A stretch of DNA of 64,000 nucleotides from the NCBI RefSeq assembly GCF_014640335.1, contig NZ_BMGT01000004.1:1-64000 (forward strand), in the 5' to 3' direction. Below are positions 9,001-17,900 of this stretch, in pieces. Numbering within the stretch: the first letter of the stretch is position 1; each line of letters begins with the position of its first letter. The notes under the pieces are model-generated. The model was not told the origin of the DNA, did no database searches, and worked only from the letters and a program-made list of their open reading frames with translations. Both the position numbers and the translations under genes were made by a program. Source of the DNA: Edaphobacter dinghuensis. GTDB taxonomy: Bacteria; Acidobacteriota; Terriglobia; Terriglobales; Acidobacteriaceae.

Positions 9001-11479
9001 GCGGATGCGAGTCTTCAAGCAGCCCTTCGGCGATCAGCAGCTTCAATTGTGATGGCGTGGTGTCGAAGGCATCGATCTGCTGCTGACGAAGAAAAACCAT
9101 CATCTCGGCGCCCGAGGTCCGGACCTGCTGCGGGATGATGACCAGGCAGTGGCCTGAGAGCAACTGCAGGAAACCCTTGAGCGACATATCGAAGGAGAAG
9201 GAGGCGTTCCAGCCAATACGCAGCGGCGAGGAAAAATCGTGATAAATCGAATGCGTCATCGCCTGGTGGAAGTTCATCGCCGAGCGGTGCTCGACCATCA
9301 CCCCCTTCGGCGTGCCGGTCGAGCCTGAGGTATAGATCACGTAGGCGAGATGACGCGAGGTCAGCCCTGCCACCTGGGGATCGTTCTCCGCTTCGGAAGA
9401 CCACGCCGACCGGGGAACGTCGAGATCGAGAACAACCAAAGCATCGCTAGCCGCACCTCCCAGAACCCCACGGCCACGCGCGTCGCACAGCAACGCGCGT
9501 GGGGCAGCATCATCCAACACCTGAGCGAGGCGCTCTGACGGATAGGCGGGATCGAGAGGTACGTAGGCGCCGCCCGCCTTCAGAATGGCCAGGAGGCCAA
9601 TGACCATCGCCGGGCTTCGGTCCACGCAGATCGCAATACGATCGTCCGGTCTGACGCCTAGCTTGATGAGATGATGCGCCAGTCGATTGGCCTGCCGGTT
9701 CAGTTCCGCGTAGCTCAGTGTTTCGTCTCCGGAGACCAGCGCTGGCGCTTCTGGAGTCAGTTGTGCCTGCTCTTCGAATAGTTGATGAATGCAAGAATTG
9801 TCGGCAAATGGGCTCGTAGTTGCGTTCCACTTCTCCAGCAGCAGCTCCCGCTCTTCAGGAGGAATGACGTCGATGAGGCTGACGAGCATTTGGGGAGCCG
9901 TTTCGAGGGTAACGGCGAGGCTCTCGAGGGCCTGTTGCATGTAGCCGCAGATGCGTTCGGCGGAAACCGAACGCGTCACTAGGGCAACTAGTCCCAGCGA
10001 ATCTCCGTAGTCATCCACAGACATGGTGATCGGATAGTTGTTGCGCACTTCACTTCTCAGCACTTCTATCCCAGCCAGTGGATGATCATTCGCAAATGTC
10101 GTTCGATCTTCCGTGGCAAACGCTCCGTATCGGTAATTCAACACAGTGTTGAATAGCGGAGTGGACGAACCAGAGATAGTGCATCGTTGCGCAAGGGCTA
10201 ATGAAGCATGTTCGTGAGCCATCAGATCAGCCAGACGCACATGCGTCTGTTGGACCGTACGCTCTGTAGCAATTTCTCCCAGATCAAGCCGCATAGGCAA
10301 TGTATTGATGAACAGGCCCACCGCCTCAGCTGCGCCACCTTGCATTCTCCCCAAAAGAACGGTCCCACAAATAACGGTATCGTTGCCGGTAATACGGGCT
10401 AGAATCTGACCCCAGGCTACGTGACAGAGACTGGCGAGACTCACCCCCAGCCGCCGCGCCTGCCGACGCAAGCGGTCATTGAGATCATGCGGCAAGGTTT
10501 GCCGGGACTCGGCGATATCGCCGCCATCCTGATAGATGTCGCCGATCCCAAAAGCCAAGGTTGGTTCGTCGACGTCGCCGAGCGTCTTCCGGAAGAACCG
10601 CTCGTGTTCTTCCACGGTCGCTCCAAGGCGCGATTGCACCACTAGACTACGGAAGGACTTCGGAGCCGGCAGCGTGTCTTCTTGTCCGCCAAGCAGCGCG
10701 GCAACTTCCGATTTGAGCAACTCCAGCGTGGAGTGGTCGCCTACCAGATGATGCAGTGTCTGAAGAATCAGCCATCGATCGTGATCCGGATCGTATGCTG
10801 CGGCAAAGTGAAGAAGGGGCGCTCTGCCAAGATCGATATGGTGTCGCCTCGGATCGAACCGTCCGGCCAGTTGCTCTTCGATCGAGCCTGCGGCAGGGTC
10901 GAATTTGAAATCGTCGATAGTGACCTGTGCCTTGCGCCACACCACCTGAGCTGGCGAGGAAATTCCATTCCAAATAAATGACGTACGCAGGATGTCGTGG
11001 CGGTCCACCACCTTCTGTACCGCAGAAAAGAATCGGTCGAGGAGCGGCCTGTTCGCAAACGACAACATAGTCCGAATCAGATAGGGGTCGCCTGCGGTAT
11101 TCATCACATGGTGAAAGAGAATTCCTTCCTGTGAAGGCGAAAGTGCGTAAATGTCCTGGATGTTGGCAACTCCACCCGGAACCTGCGCCACGATCAAGTC
11201 TATGTCCTCTTGGGTAAGGTCGATCAGCGGTAGGCTCTCCGGGGTAAGCAAAGCTATGTTCTGATTGGTATGGCCTTCTTTTTCATGCGCACTGGGTGTC
11301 ACTCGAGAGGTCGAACGAAGAAATGCAATGAGTTCCTCCCTGTTTTCGACAAGTGACGCTTTAATCTCTTCGTTTATCGCTCCCTTGTTTGCTTTGATAA
11401 TGAGAGACTTTCCCTCTTCATCCAGATCGAGCGAAATGCGCAAGTCCTGAAGAGTTGTTAATAGTTCTCCAATGCTCAT
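1..11479 (-). CDS. Non-ribosomal peptide synthetase 3, at least four modules (3' end outside window)
   Basis: Starts at ATG 11479 (MSIGELLTTLQDL) and is still open at base 1, so about 3826 residues are visible. The first 60 or so residues look like a TubC-type beta-hairpin docking domain. Order: docking; C6 (about 70-500); A6 (565-1040); carrier FFELGGHSLL (about 1095); C7; A7 (from about 1645); carrier (about 2190); C8; A8 (from about 2735); carrier (about 3280); C9; start of A9. C6, C7 and C8 carry the extra N-terminal motif of dual epimerisation/condensation domains (HHVMNTAGD, HHIMADSGD, and a variant HYLFTDEGD). Their second His motifs are HHLVGDH, HHLVGDQ and HHLIEDA. C9 has HHIVSDG, as in ordinary L-to-L domains. 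Codes read by eye: A6 DMKDLGMVD (Glu/Gln-like, weak), A7 DFWNIGMVH (Thr), A8 DVWHISLID (Ser). The thioesterase or other release domain must lie to the left. Confidence 0.95.
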   Translation of the reverse strand, partial: MSIGELLTTLQDLRISLDLDEEGKSLIIKANKGAINEEIKASLVENREELIAFLRSTSRVTPSAHEKEGHTNQNIALLTPESLPLIDLTQEDIDLIVAQVPGGVANIQDIYALSPSQEGILFHHVMNTAGDPYLIRTMLSFANRPLLDRFFSAVQKVVDRHDILRTSFIWNGISSPAQVVWRKAQVTIDDFKFDPAAGSIEEQLAGRFDPRRHHIDLGRAPLLHFAAAYDPDHDRWLILQTLHHLVGDHSTLELLKSEVAALLGGQEDTLPAPKSFRSLVVQSRLGATVEEHERFFRKTLGDVDEPTLAFGIGDIYQDGGDIAESRQTLPHDLNDRLRRQARRLGVSLASLCHVAWGQILARITGNDTVICGTVLLGRMQGGAAEAVGLFINTLPMRLDLGEIATERTVQQTHVRLADLMAHEHASLALAQRCTISGSSTPLFNTVLNYRYGAFATEDRTTFANDHPLAGIEVLRSEVRNNYPITMSVDDYGDSLGLVALVTRSVSAERICGYMQQALESLAVTLETAPQMLVSLIDVIPPEERELLLEKWNATTSPFADNSCIHQLFEEQAQLTPEAPALVSGDETLSYAELNRQANRLAHHLIKLGVRPDDRIAICVDRSPAMVIGLLAILKAGGAYVPLDPAYPSERLAQVLDDAAPRALLCDARGRGVLGGAASDALVVLDLDVPRSAWSSEAENDPQVAGLTSRHLAYVIYTSGSTGTPKGVMVEHRSAMNFHQAMTHSIYHDFSSPLRIGWNASFSFDMSLKGFLQLLSGHCLVIIPQQVRTSGAEMMVFLRQQQIDAFDTTPSQLKLLIAEGLLEDSHPRTVLLGGELVDGTMWAELSNGGSVTAYNMYGPTECTVDATITPITDADETPHIGSPIMNTRIYLLDSHRQPVPLGAVGEMYIGGAGVARGYLNRPDLTAERFLTDPFSTEPGARIYKTGDLARYLPDGNLVFMGRNDQQVKIRGFRIELGEIEARLAEHPHVERVVVIAREDTFGDKRLAAYYTGDASLTAEQLREYLAALLPEYMVPATFMHLEALPLTPNGKLDRKALPAPEGDAYASQAYEPPQGETETALAEIWKELLHVERVGRNDNFFELGGHSLLAIQLIQRLRQRGLNLEIRILFTTPKLVDLAASLHQSAAFAIPQNLIQPESGIITPDMLPLINLTQDDIDHIVEQVPGGIANIQDIYALSPSQEGILFHHIMADSGDPYLMSTELGFRDMVLLDRFLWAVQQVVDRHDILRTSFIWKGLSVPAQVVWRHAQLSVTELELNPSDGRIADQLAALFDPRSQNMDLTKAPLLQFFIAHDPEHNRWILLRRLHHLVGDQSTLHLLRAEVAALISGTQQAFAPPVPFRNLVAQSRLGVSVEEHERFFRDMLGDLTEPTLPFGISNVHQDGSNITEARQILPGHLNGRLRQQAKRLHVSMASLCHLAWAQVLASITSTDRVVFGTVLFGRMQESERTDQAIGLLVNTLPISVDLNGIDTGEALRKVHSSLAELLAHEHASLALAQRCSGIEAPTPLFSAVFNYRYGDQVTSADTQSSSALMEIELLGHEWRTNYPLTLSVEDFGNALGLLALALEPVSSERICAYTLETLENIAQALETGSQTPVRRINIIPSEERELLLEAWNRTPAPSADNRCIHQVFEEQVRRSPDAAALTFNDATLSYVELNRRANRLAHYLMELGIGPDDRVAICLDRSPMMIIGLLAILKAGGAYVPLDPAYPSERLSQILSDAAPRVLLCDALGRGVLGSETTRGLIVVELDAPDLVWAAHPDTDPQVLDLNRHHLAYVIYTSGSTGTPKGVMVEHAQIIRLFDVTQDSYGFNDRDVWCLFHSFAFDFSVWEIWGALYYGSRLVIVPYEVARSSQDFYRLVCEQQVTVLNQTPSAFRALMEAEAESNLSDRLRYVIFGGEALDPTILRSWYRRRSERQPLLVNMYGITETTVHVTYRSLMASDTVTSASPIGKRLADLRIYLLDNHRQPVPLGAVGEMYVGGGGVARGYLNRPELTAERFLPDPFCDAPEARMYRTGDLARYLPAGDLEFLGRNDQQVKIRGFRIELGEIEVRLAEHPLVEQALVIVLEKTQGDKRLVAYHTGDASLTAEQLRAHLVALLPEYMVPSAFMHLEALPLTPNGKLDRKALPAPEGDAYTTRAYEPPQGDTEIALAEIWKELLHLERVGRNDNFFELGGHSLLAIQVIERLRRLDLSLEIRSLFTRPVLRDAAAMAGHDNSAAVPPNQILPSNNVITPEMLPLIELTQQDIDRIAQQVPGGIANIQDIYALSALQEGILFHYLFTDEGDPYVLSAQISFANRSLLDRFLRAVQQVIDRHDILRTSFVWKGISGPAQVVWRQAQLQVTELEPDPRQGTVEEQLTRLFDPGRYRMDLTRAPLLQFVIAREIGGSRWFALHLRHHLIEDAGSVQVLRAEIEAMMEGRGETLPPAEPFRAFVAQSHGVDLPGAHEEFFKEMLGQVSEPTFPFGLNNVYQHGHKVSRSQIKLPPELNDLLRLQARRLGVTLASLCHLAWGQVLARCSSSERVVFGTVLFGRMHGREGVSQAVGMFINTLPIVLDLDMQGAGVAIERTHFRLAELLKHEHASLAFVQRCSGIEAPTPLFSTVLNYRHNPISAREYRLDEKHPFKGIEWKMGENRTNYPIVLSVDDFSDSLELTSEVLAPVSSERICDYMRQALESLADALETAPKTPVCKLEVIPPAERKLLLEIWNATEAPYPENLCIHQLFEEQVRKSPDAKALIFKGGSLTYTELNSRANRLAHYLIELNVRPDDRVAICVDRGPTMVVGLLAILKAGGAYVPLDPAYPSERLVRALRDAAPRVLLCDAHGRKVLGSSLVDELIMLDLDDPLPAWSRHVEVDPDPATLGLTSQHLAYVIYTSGSTGTPKGVMNEHRALINRLVWMQNAYSLTSSDVVLQKTSFSFDVSVWEFFWTLMAGATLALTPPGEQADPERLIHLICDWKVTTAHFVPSVLNVFIHTPGVERCTCLRQIICSGETLSPAQVKACFEQLPRLWLQNLYGPTEAAIDVTAWSCPSGFDSAIVPIGRPIANTRIYLLDSQHQLVPLGAAGEIYIGGVGVARGYLNRPDLTAERFLPDPFCGEPGTRMYRTGDLARYLPDGNLEFLGRNDQQVKIRGFRIELGEIEARLVEHPLIEQAVVIAKKDTSEDKRLVAYYTTSASKDISAEHLRMYIATLLPEYMVPSAFVHLEALPLTPNGKLDRKALPAPEGDAYASHAYEPPYGETEIVLAEIWKELLHVERVGRNDNFFHLGGHSLLAVRLLSRLAQNFELHIPLTELFAAPTLVQMGTAIDGRRLQGDQQSLPSISRLPDGVKLPLSYGQQRLWFLSQLEGASPVYHIPMAVRLRGDLDTSVLRYSLDTIFARHEALRSIFVTVEGGPAVELLPEAMGLPLSEIDLSDKTDTQGQLIKLYKQQVRTPFDLSRGPLLRACLVRLGDEEHVLILVQHHIVSDGWSMGVLVNELSILYSTYLRGEPNPLPPLEIQYPDYAAWQRKWLAGERLEAQADYWKRTLADAPPLLDLPTDRPRPAQQSFAGAFVPVRINAELTRKLKALSTKHGTTLFMTLLAAWAAVLSRLSGQDDVVIGTPVANRRHVQVENLIGFFVNTLALRIDLGGEPTVEELLRRVRVATLEAQDHQDLPFEQVVEIVNPPRRLDSTPLFQVMFAWQNEQHNPPTLAGLQVESFGISHTNARFDLELALSENDGEVVGSLTYSTALFDEATATRYAGYLLTLLAEATADSQRPIGAVKLLAQDERKLLLETWNATEAPYADSLCIHQLFEEQVRKNPDAKALIFK

Positions 11480-11918
11480 AAAGAACTCCTATGAAACTTC
11501 TGACAACTGAAAGCTTGATCGCTTTTGCACGTCTCGCACTCCGCAGGCATGACCTCGAGAGCGGGGGCAAAGAACTATTTGAATGTGTCTTTGGAAAGTA
11601 CCTTGCAGACTTCGAAGCTGAGAGTTTAACTATCGGTCATCCCCGCAGATCTCTAGCGATCCAATAGCCCACGCCTTTGCACGGTCACCGCGAAGCCCGC
11701 TGTGTACTGGCGATACTGCTCCGTGACCAGATCGAGGCGAAGTCGCCGATTACTCCTCGGTCAGATTCAAGATGTGTTAAGTCTCCGCGCAGACCCAGTT
11801 AGGCGAAGAATATAGTGCGCTTCAATGGATCAAGAAGCACTTCCATGCGGAACTCTAACCGCGATGCCCCTCGACCACTTCCACTGTGATCACGCGACCT
11901 TGAGCACATCATTTTTTC
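11480..11918. other. Gap between NRPS2 and NRPS3
   Basis: These 439 bases separate two synthetase genes on the same strand, unlike the 2-base gap between NRPS1 and NRPS2. A 58-codon plus-strand reading frame (11491-11667) has no family resemblance and I do not call it. No clear terminator, palindrome or RNA gene was seen. The length leaves room for a second promoter in front of NRPS3. Confidence 0.5.
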
Positions 11919-14900
11919 TTAGAGTCGAATCTCTTCGAGCTCGGCTATCGCTGAAGCGAGCTCACTTAGTATCGGAGCATTAAAGATGGCACGAATCTCT
12001 AGCCCGAGATTTAGCCGCCGCAGGCGCTCCATAAGTTGCACCACAAGCAGGGAGTGTCCTCCCAACTCGAAGAAATGATCGTTGCGACCAACGCGCTCGA
12101 TGTGCAATATGTCTTGCCAAAGTTCTGCCAGAATTTCCTCTTTTTCATTCTGAGGAGGCTCATATTGTCGCTGGATATAAGCATCTTGCCCAGGCTCGAT
12201 AAGCGACTTGCGATCAAGTTTGCCGCTCGAGGTTAGAGGGAATGCATCCAGCTCCACGAAGGCTGTCGGAATCATGTATTCAGGCAATCGCACCGCTAGG
12301 AATGTTCTTAGACTCCTCGCGAACTCAGCGCCCATCGATTCCTGTTTCACATCGCTAGAGTGCTGGTCCTCGTTTCGTACCACATAAGCCACGAGGCGTT
12401 TGTCACCAGGAATATCCTCTCGGACGATGACCACTGCGTCTCGGACCAAGTTGTGTTGCGAGAGATTTGACTCAATCTCACCCAGCTCGACCCGAAATCC
12501 ACGAATCTTGATTTGATGATCGCTACGGCCGAGAAATTCGAGATTGCCATCTCGCATATAGCGCGCCATATCCCCGGTCTTGTAGAGGAGGGCGTTGCTC
12601 GCGGAACTGAAGGGATCTGAGACAAACCGCTCTGCAGTCAAGGTCGGACGATTGAGGTAGCCTGCCGTGAGGCATTCTCCCCCTATAAACAGATGGCCAC
12701 GTGATCCCAAAGGCAAAGGGTTCAATCGCTCATCGAGGACATAGTAACGGGCATTCTGGATGGGTTTTCCGTAAGGTATGCTTTGCCACTCCGGCGCGAT
12801 TCGGTGCACCTGGTAATAGTTCGACCATACGGTGGCTTCCGTGGCTCCCCCAAGCGCGATCATTTGGCAATCCGGAAAGAACCTGCTGAACACGTCGAAG
12901 AAGGAAAGCGGTACCCAATCTCCGCTGAAGAAGGCAAGTCTCAACGAAGATGTCCCAGAACAGCGGGCCGCATCCTCAAGATAGGGCAATAACTGATGAA
13001 ACACTGCTGGCGCGGAATCCCAGAATGTAACACCTCTTTCGAACATCAAGCGAGCGAGAGATGTCGGATCCAGTATTTCGATTTTGGATGCAATTCGAAT
13101 ACATCCGCCGGCCGCGAGCATGCCGAAAATATCGTAGACTGACAGATCGAACGACAAGGAAGTAGTAAAGAGAAGAGTATCGTTGCCACCCACACGAAAC
13201 CGCTCATTTACCCATTCGATGAGGTTGATCACTGGTCTATGGAGTCCCATGACTCCTTTAGGTGTGCCTGTAGAGCCGGAGGTGTAAATCACATAGGCCA
13301 GGTCATTAGACGTTAATCCTATCGAAGCTGGATCGATGTTCGAATCGAGTTTGCCGGCAACGTTAGCTTCAGTTTGTTCTATGTCTAGAAGAGGATAGGC
13401 CTGGAATGTCGGTGAACCCAATGCTCTACCTCCTGCTTCGTCACAGAGCACAAGACGGGCGGAGGCATCAGCGAGAATTTGGATAAGGCGCTCGGTTGGA
13501 AATGTGAGATCAAGTGGAACGTAGGCGCCCCCCGCCTTGAGGATTGCCAGGATACCGATAATCATTGACGGACCGCGCTCCATACAAACCGCTATCCGAT
13601 CGGTCGGTACTACTCCCAATTCGAGTAAATGATGCGCGATACGGTTTGCCCGACAATTCAGATCCGTATAGCTGATCGTTTGGTTTTCAAACCGTAAGGC
13701 TACCGCGTCCGGGGTTTGACTCACTTGCTGCTCAAAGAGTTCCTGCATGCACAGGCGAGAGGAATATGGCGCGGCTGTGGCATTCCAAGTTTCGAGCAGG
13801 AGAGTTCGTTCTTCCGCAGTAAGCAAGTCTATCCCAGCCATCTGCTGTTGACTGTTTTGCACGATTTCGGTAAGTACTTTTTGCAGGTAACCGATATGAC
13901 GTTGGATCGTCTCTTCATCGAATAAGGCCGTAGAGTAACTTAGCTTCCCAAGGATCTCGCCCTGTTGTTCATATAGTCCAAGTCTGAGATCGAACTTGAT
14001 TCTTTCGTGTGAGTCGGCCAGCGGCTCTGTTTCTGTCTCTGCTAGCTGGGGAAGATCCCGTTCATCGTTTTGCCAAACAAGCATCACCTGGAAGATGGGC
14101 GTGTGGTCGAGCCTGCGCGGAGGGTTGACGATCTCGACGACTTGCTCGAAGGGAAGATCTTGATGGTCCTGTGCCTGCAGTGTCGCCGCGCGGACACGGT
14201 GCAAGAGCTCTTCGACGGTCGGCTGTCCACTCAGATCAATACGTAGCGCCAGCGTATTCACGAAGAAACCGATGAGGTTTTCGACTTGTACGTGTCTACG
14301 ATTTGCCACCGGGGTGCCGATGACCAAGTCATCCTGACCCGAGAGGCGGGAGAGCACCGCAGCCCATGCTGTCAGCAGCGTCATGAACAGGGTCGCCCCG
14401 TGTTTCGCGCTCAGCGTCTTCAACGCCTGAGTCAGTTCAGCATCGATATGGACTGCCACCTGCGCGGCAGTGAAGCTCTGTTGCGGCGGCCGAGGGCGAT
14501 CAGTGGGCAGGTCGAGTAGGGGCGGGGTATTGGCCAGCGCCTTCTTCCAGTAGTCAATCTGTGTCTCCAGTCGCTTCCCTGTGAGCCAGTCTCGCTGCCA
14601 TGCTGCGTAGTCCGGATATTGGATCTCCAGCGGTGGCAGCGGGTTGGGCTTCCCATTCAAATAAGCGGTATAGAGCGTGCTCAGTTCACGGCAGAAGATT
14701 CCTAATGACCACCCATCGGAAACAATATGGTGTTGGATCAGGATCAGTACATGCTCCCGATTTCCAAGGTTAACGAGAGAGGCGCGCACCATGGGCCCAC
14801 GGGAGAGATCGAACGGCAGCCGAACCTGTTGCTCGTGAAGATCAATCAACTTTTCATGAGCATTTGGCTCATCGCTCAGATCGATTTCTGACAGCGGCAG

Positions 14901-17900
14901 TCCCATCGCCTCCGGCAACAACTGGACAACAGCCTCTCCGTTGCAAGTGACGAAGATGCTGCGTAGCGCCTCATGGCGGGCAAAGATGGTATTGAGGCTA
15001 CGACTAAGAGCATTGGTGTCTATATCTCCCCGCAGATGTATAGCGACAGGAATGTGGTAGGTGATGCTTACGTCCTCAATCTGACTAATAAACCACAATC
15101 GCTGTTGTGCATAAGAAAGCGGGAGTTGAACTTTTCGAGGAATTCTCCGGATATAGGAAGTCAAATCATTGGCTTCAGCCGATAGCTCCTTAAGAGAAGT
15201 AGCTAAGTCAGCCAATACAGGACGCGCAAAGAGAGTGGTAATCGGCAGTTCGCATCCAAGAAGGGGACGTATGCGAACAAGCAACTGAACGGCAAGGAGA
15301 GAATGTCCGCCGAGTTCGAAAAAGTTATCGTTGCGGCCGACGCGGTCGACGTGCAGCAGATCCTTCCACACCTCGGCGAGAACGATCTCCGTCTCTCCCT
15401 GTGGTGGTTCGTAGGCGTGGTTGGCGAAAGCGTCGCCTTCCGGAGCCGGCAATGCTTTACGATCCAGCTTGCCGTTGTGCGTCAGCGGCAGGATTTCGAG
15501 ATGCACGAACGCGGCAGGCACCATGTACTCCGGCAGCAGTGCTGACAGATATGATCGCAGCTGTTCGGCCGTGAGAGACACATCGCCGGTGTAGTAGGCA
15601 ACCAGCCGCTTGTCGTCCGGCGTATCTTCTCTTACGATAACCGCGGCATCTGTGGCGAGCGGATGCTCGGCCAGCCGTGCCTCGATCTCGCCCAACTCGA
15701 TGCGGAAGCCGCGGATCTTCACCTGCTGATCGTTCCGACCCAGAAACTCCAAGTTGCCGTCCGGAAGATAACGCGCGAGGTCCCCAGTCTTGTACATACG
15801 CGCTCCCGGCTCATCGCTGAACGGATCGACAAGAAAGCGCTCCGTGGTCAGCTCCGGACGGTTAAGGTAACCGCGCGCCACGCCTGCCCCGCCAATGTAC
15901 ATCTCCCCAGCCGCACCCAGCGGCACCAGCTGGCTGTGGCTGTCTAGCAGATAAATCCGCATGTTCATGATCGGGCGGCCTATGTGCGGGGTCTCATCCG
16001 CAGCCGTGATCGGAGTGATGGTTGCATCGACGGTACACTCGGTCGGACCATACATGTTGTACGCCGTCACTGTATTGCTGCTGCTGAGCTCGGCCCACAT
16101 CGCTGCATCGACCGGTTCTCCACCGAGCAATACCGTGCGCGGAAGCGGATCTTCAAGCAGGCCCTCGGCGATCAATACCTTCAGTTGCGATGGCGTGGTG
16201 TCGAAGGCATCGATCTTCTGCTGGCGAAGGAAGGTCATCATCTCAGCGCCCGAGGCGCGGACCTGCTGCGGGATGATGACCAGACAGTGGCCGGAGAGCA
16301 GTTGCAGAAAACCTTTCAGCGACATATCGAAGGAGAAGGAGGCGTTCCAACCGATGCGCAACTGTGAAGAGAATCCGCTGTAGATCGTAACTGCCATCGC
16401 CTGATGGAAGTTCATCACCGAGCGGTGTTCAACCATCACTCCCTTCGGTGTACCGGTTGAGCCTGAGGTATAGATCACGTAAGCGAGATGATGGGAGGTC
16501 AGTCCTGCCACCTGGGGATCGGTTTCCGCCTTGGAAGACCACCTCGGCCGGGGAAGGTCGAGATCGAGAACAACATATGCATCGGTAGTCTCACTTCCCA
16601 GAACCGCATGTCCGAGCGCATCACACAGCAACGCAAGCGGTGCGGCATCAATCAACACCTGAGCGAGGCGCTCGGAAGGGTAGGCGGGATCGAGAGGGAC
16701 ATAGGCGCCACCCGCCTTGAGGATCGCTAGCAGGCCAATGACCATTTCCGGGCTGCGGTCAACGCAGATCGCAACACGATCATCCGGCTTGATACCGAGT
16801 TCGATGAGATGATGTGCCAGTTGATTGGCGCGACAGTTCAGTTCCGAGTAGCTCAGTAGCGCGTCTCCGGAAACGAGTGCTGTGGCCGTCGGAGACAGCC
16901 TTACATGCTCTTCGAAAAGTTGATGGACGCAGGTATCTCTCGGATACGGACTCGTAGTTGTGTTACATGTCTCCAGCAGCAGTCGCCGCTCCTCGGGAGC
17001 TAAAAGATCGATCGAAGATATCGCCTGTCTGCTGTCCGCCGCCATCGCCCGAAGGGTTGTAGTGAAGTATCTGATGTGACGCTCAATCGTCGGTTTATCG
17101 AACAGTGCAGTCGAATAGATCAGGCTTCCACTTATCCCGCTCGCCGTTTCAAACAGATCCAGCTTGAGATCAAATCGCGCCACTGGGTAAGGCGGTTCGA
17201 ACAACTCAACTTGCAAACCTGGAAGACTCGGGGCAGTGCGTTGTTCGCTCTGCCATGAAAACAAGACTTGGAAAACGGGCGTATGAGCCAAACTTCGCGG
17301 AGGCTTCACGATTTCAACTACCTGTTCGAACGGCAAGTCCTGATGATCTTGCGCAGCCAATGTGACATCGCGAGTGCCGCGGAGCAAGGCGGCGACGTCG
17401 GGATCGCCACTAAAATCCATGCGCAGGGCCAGGGTATTAACGAAACATCCGATCAAATGTTCAATCTGGACGTGGCCGCGGTTAGCGACCGGCGACCCGA
17501 TAACCAAATCCTTTTGGCCCGATAGGCGAGAGAGCACGGTTGCCCACCCTGCGAGCAACGTTATAAATATCGTGACGCCATTTCTAGCACTGAGTTCTTT
17601 TAATTGTTGAGTCAGCTCAGCGTCGATCCGGATCGACGTATGCGCTCCCGCGAAGCTCTGACGCTGGGGGCGAGGGCGATCGGTAGGTAAACTCAATAAT
17701 GCCGGTGCACCGTCGAGAGCGCGTCTCCAGTGTTCTATCTGATCCTCCAGGCGCTCTCCTCTTAGCCACTCGCGCTGCCATGCTGCGTAATCGGGGTATT
17801 GGATCTTCAGCGGTGGCAGCGGATCGGGTTCTTCGCGTAGATAGGCGCTGTATAAAGCACTGAGTTCGCTGACTAGAATTCCCATCGACCAGCCATCGGA

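Noticed and set aside
11491..11667. 58-codon plus-strand frame in the NRPS2/NRPS3 gap
   Set aside because: No family resemblance, no ribosome site, and opposite in direction to the flanking operon.
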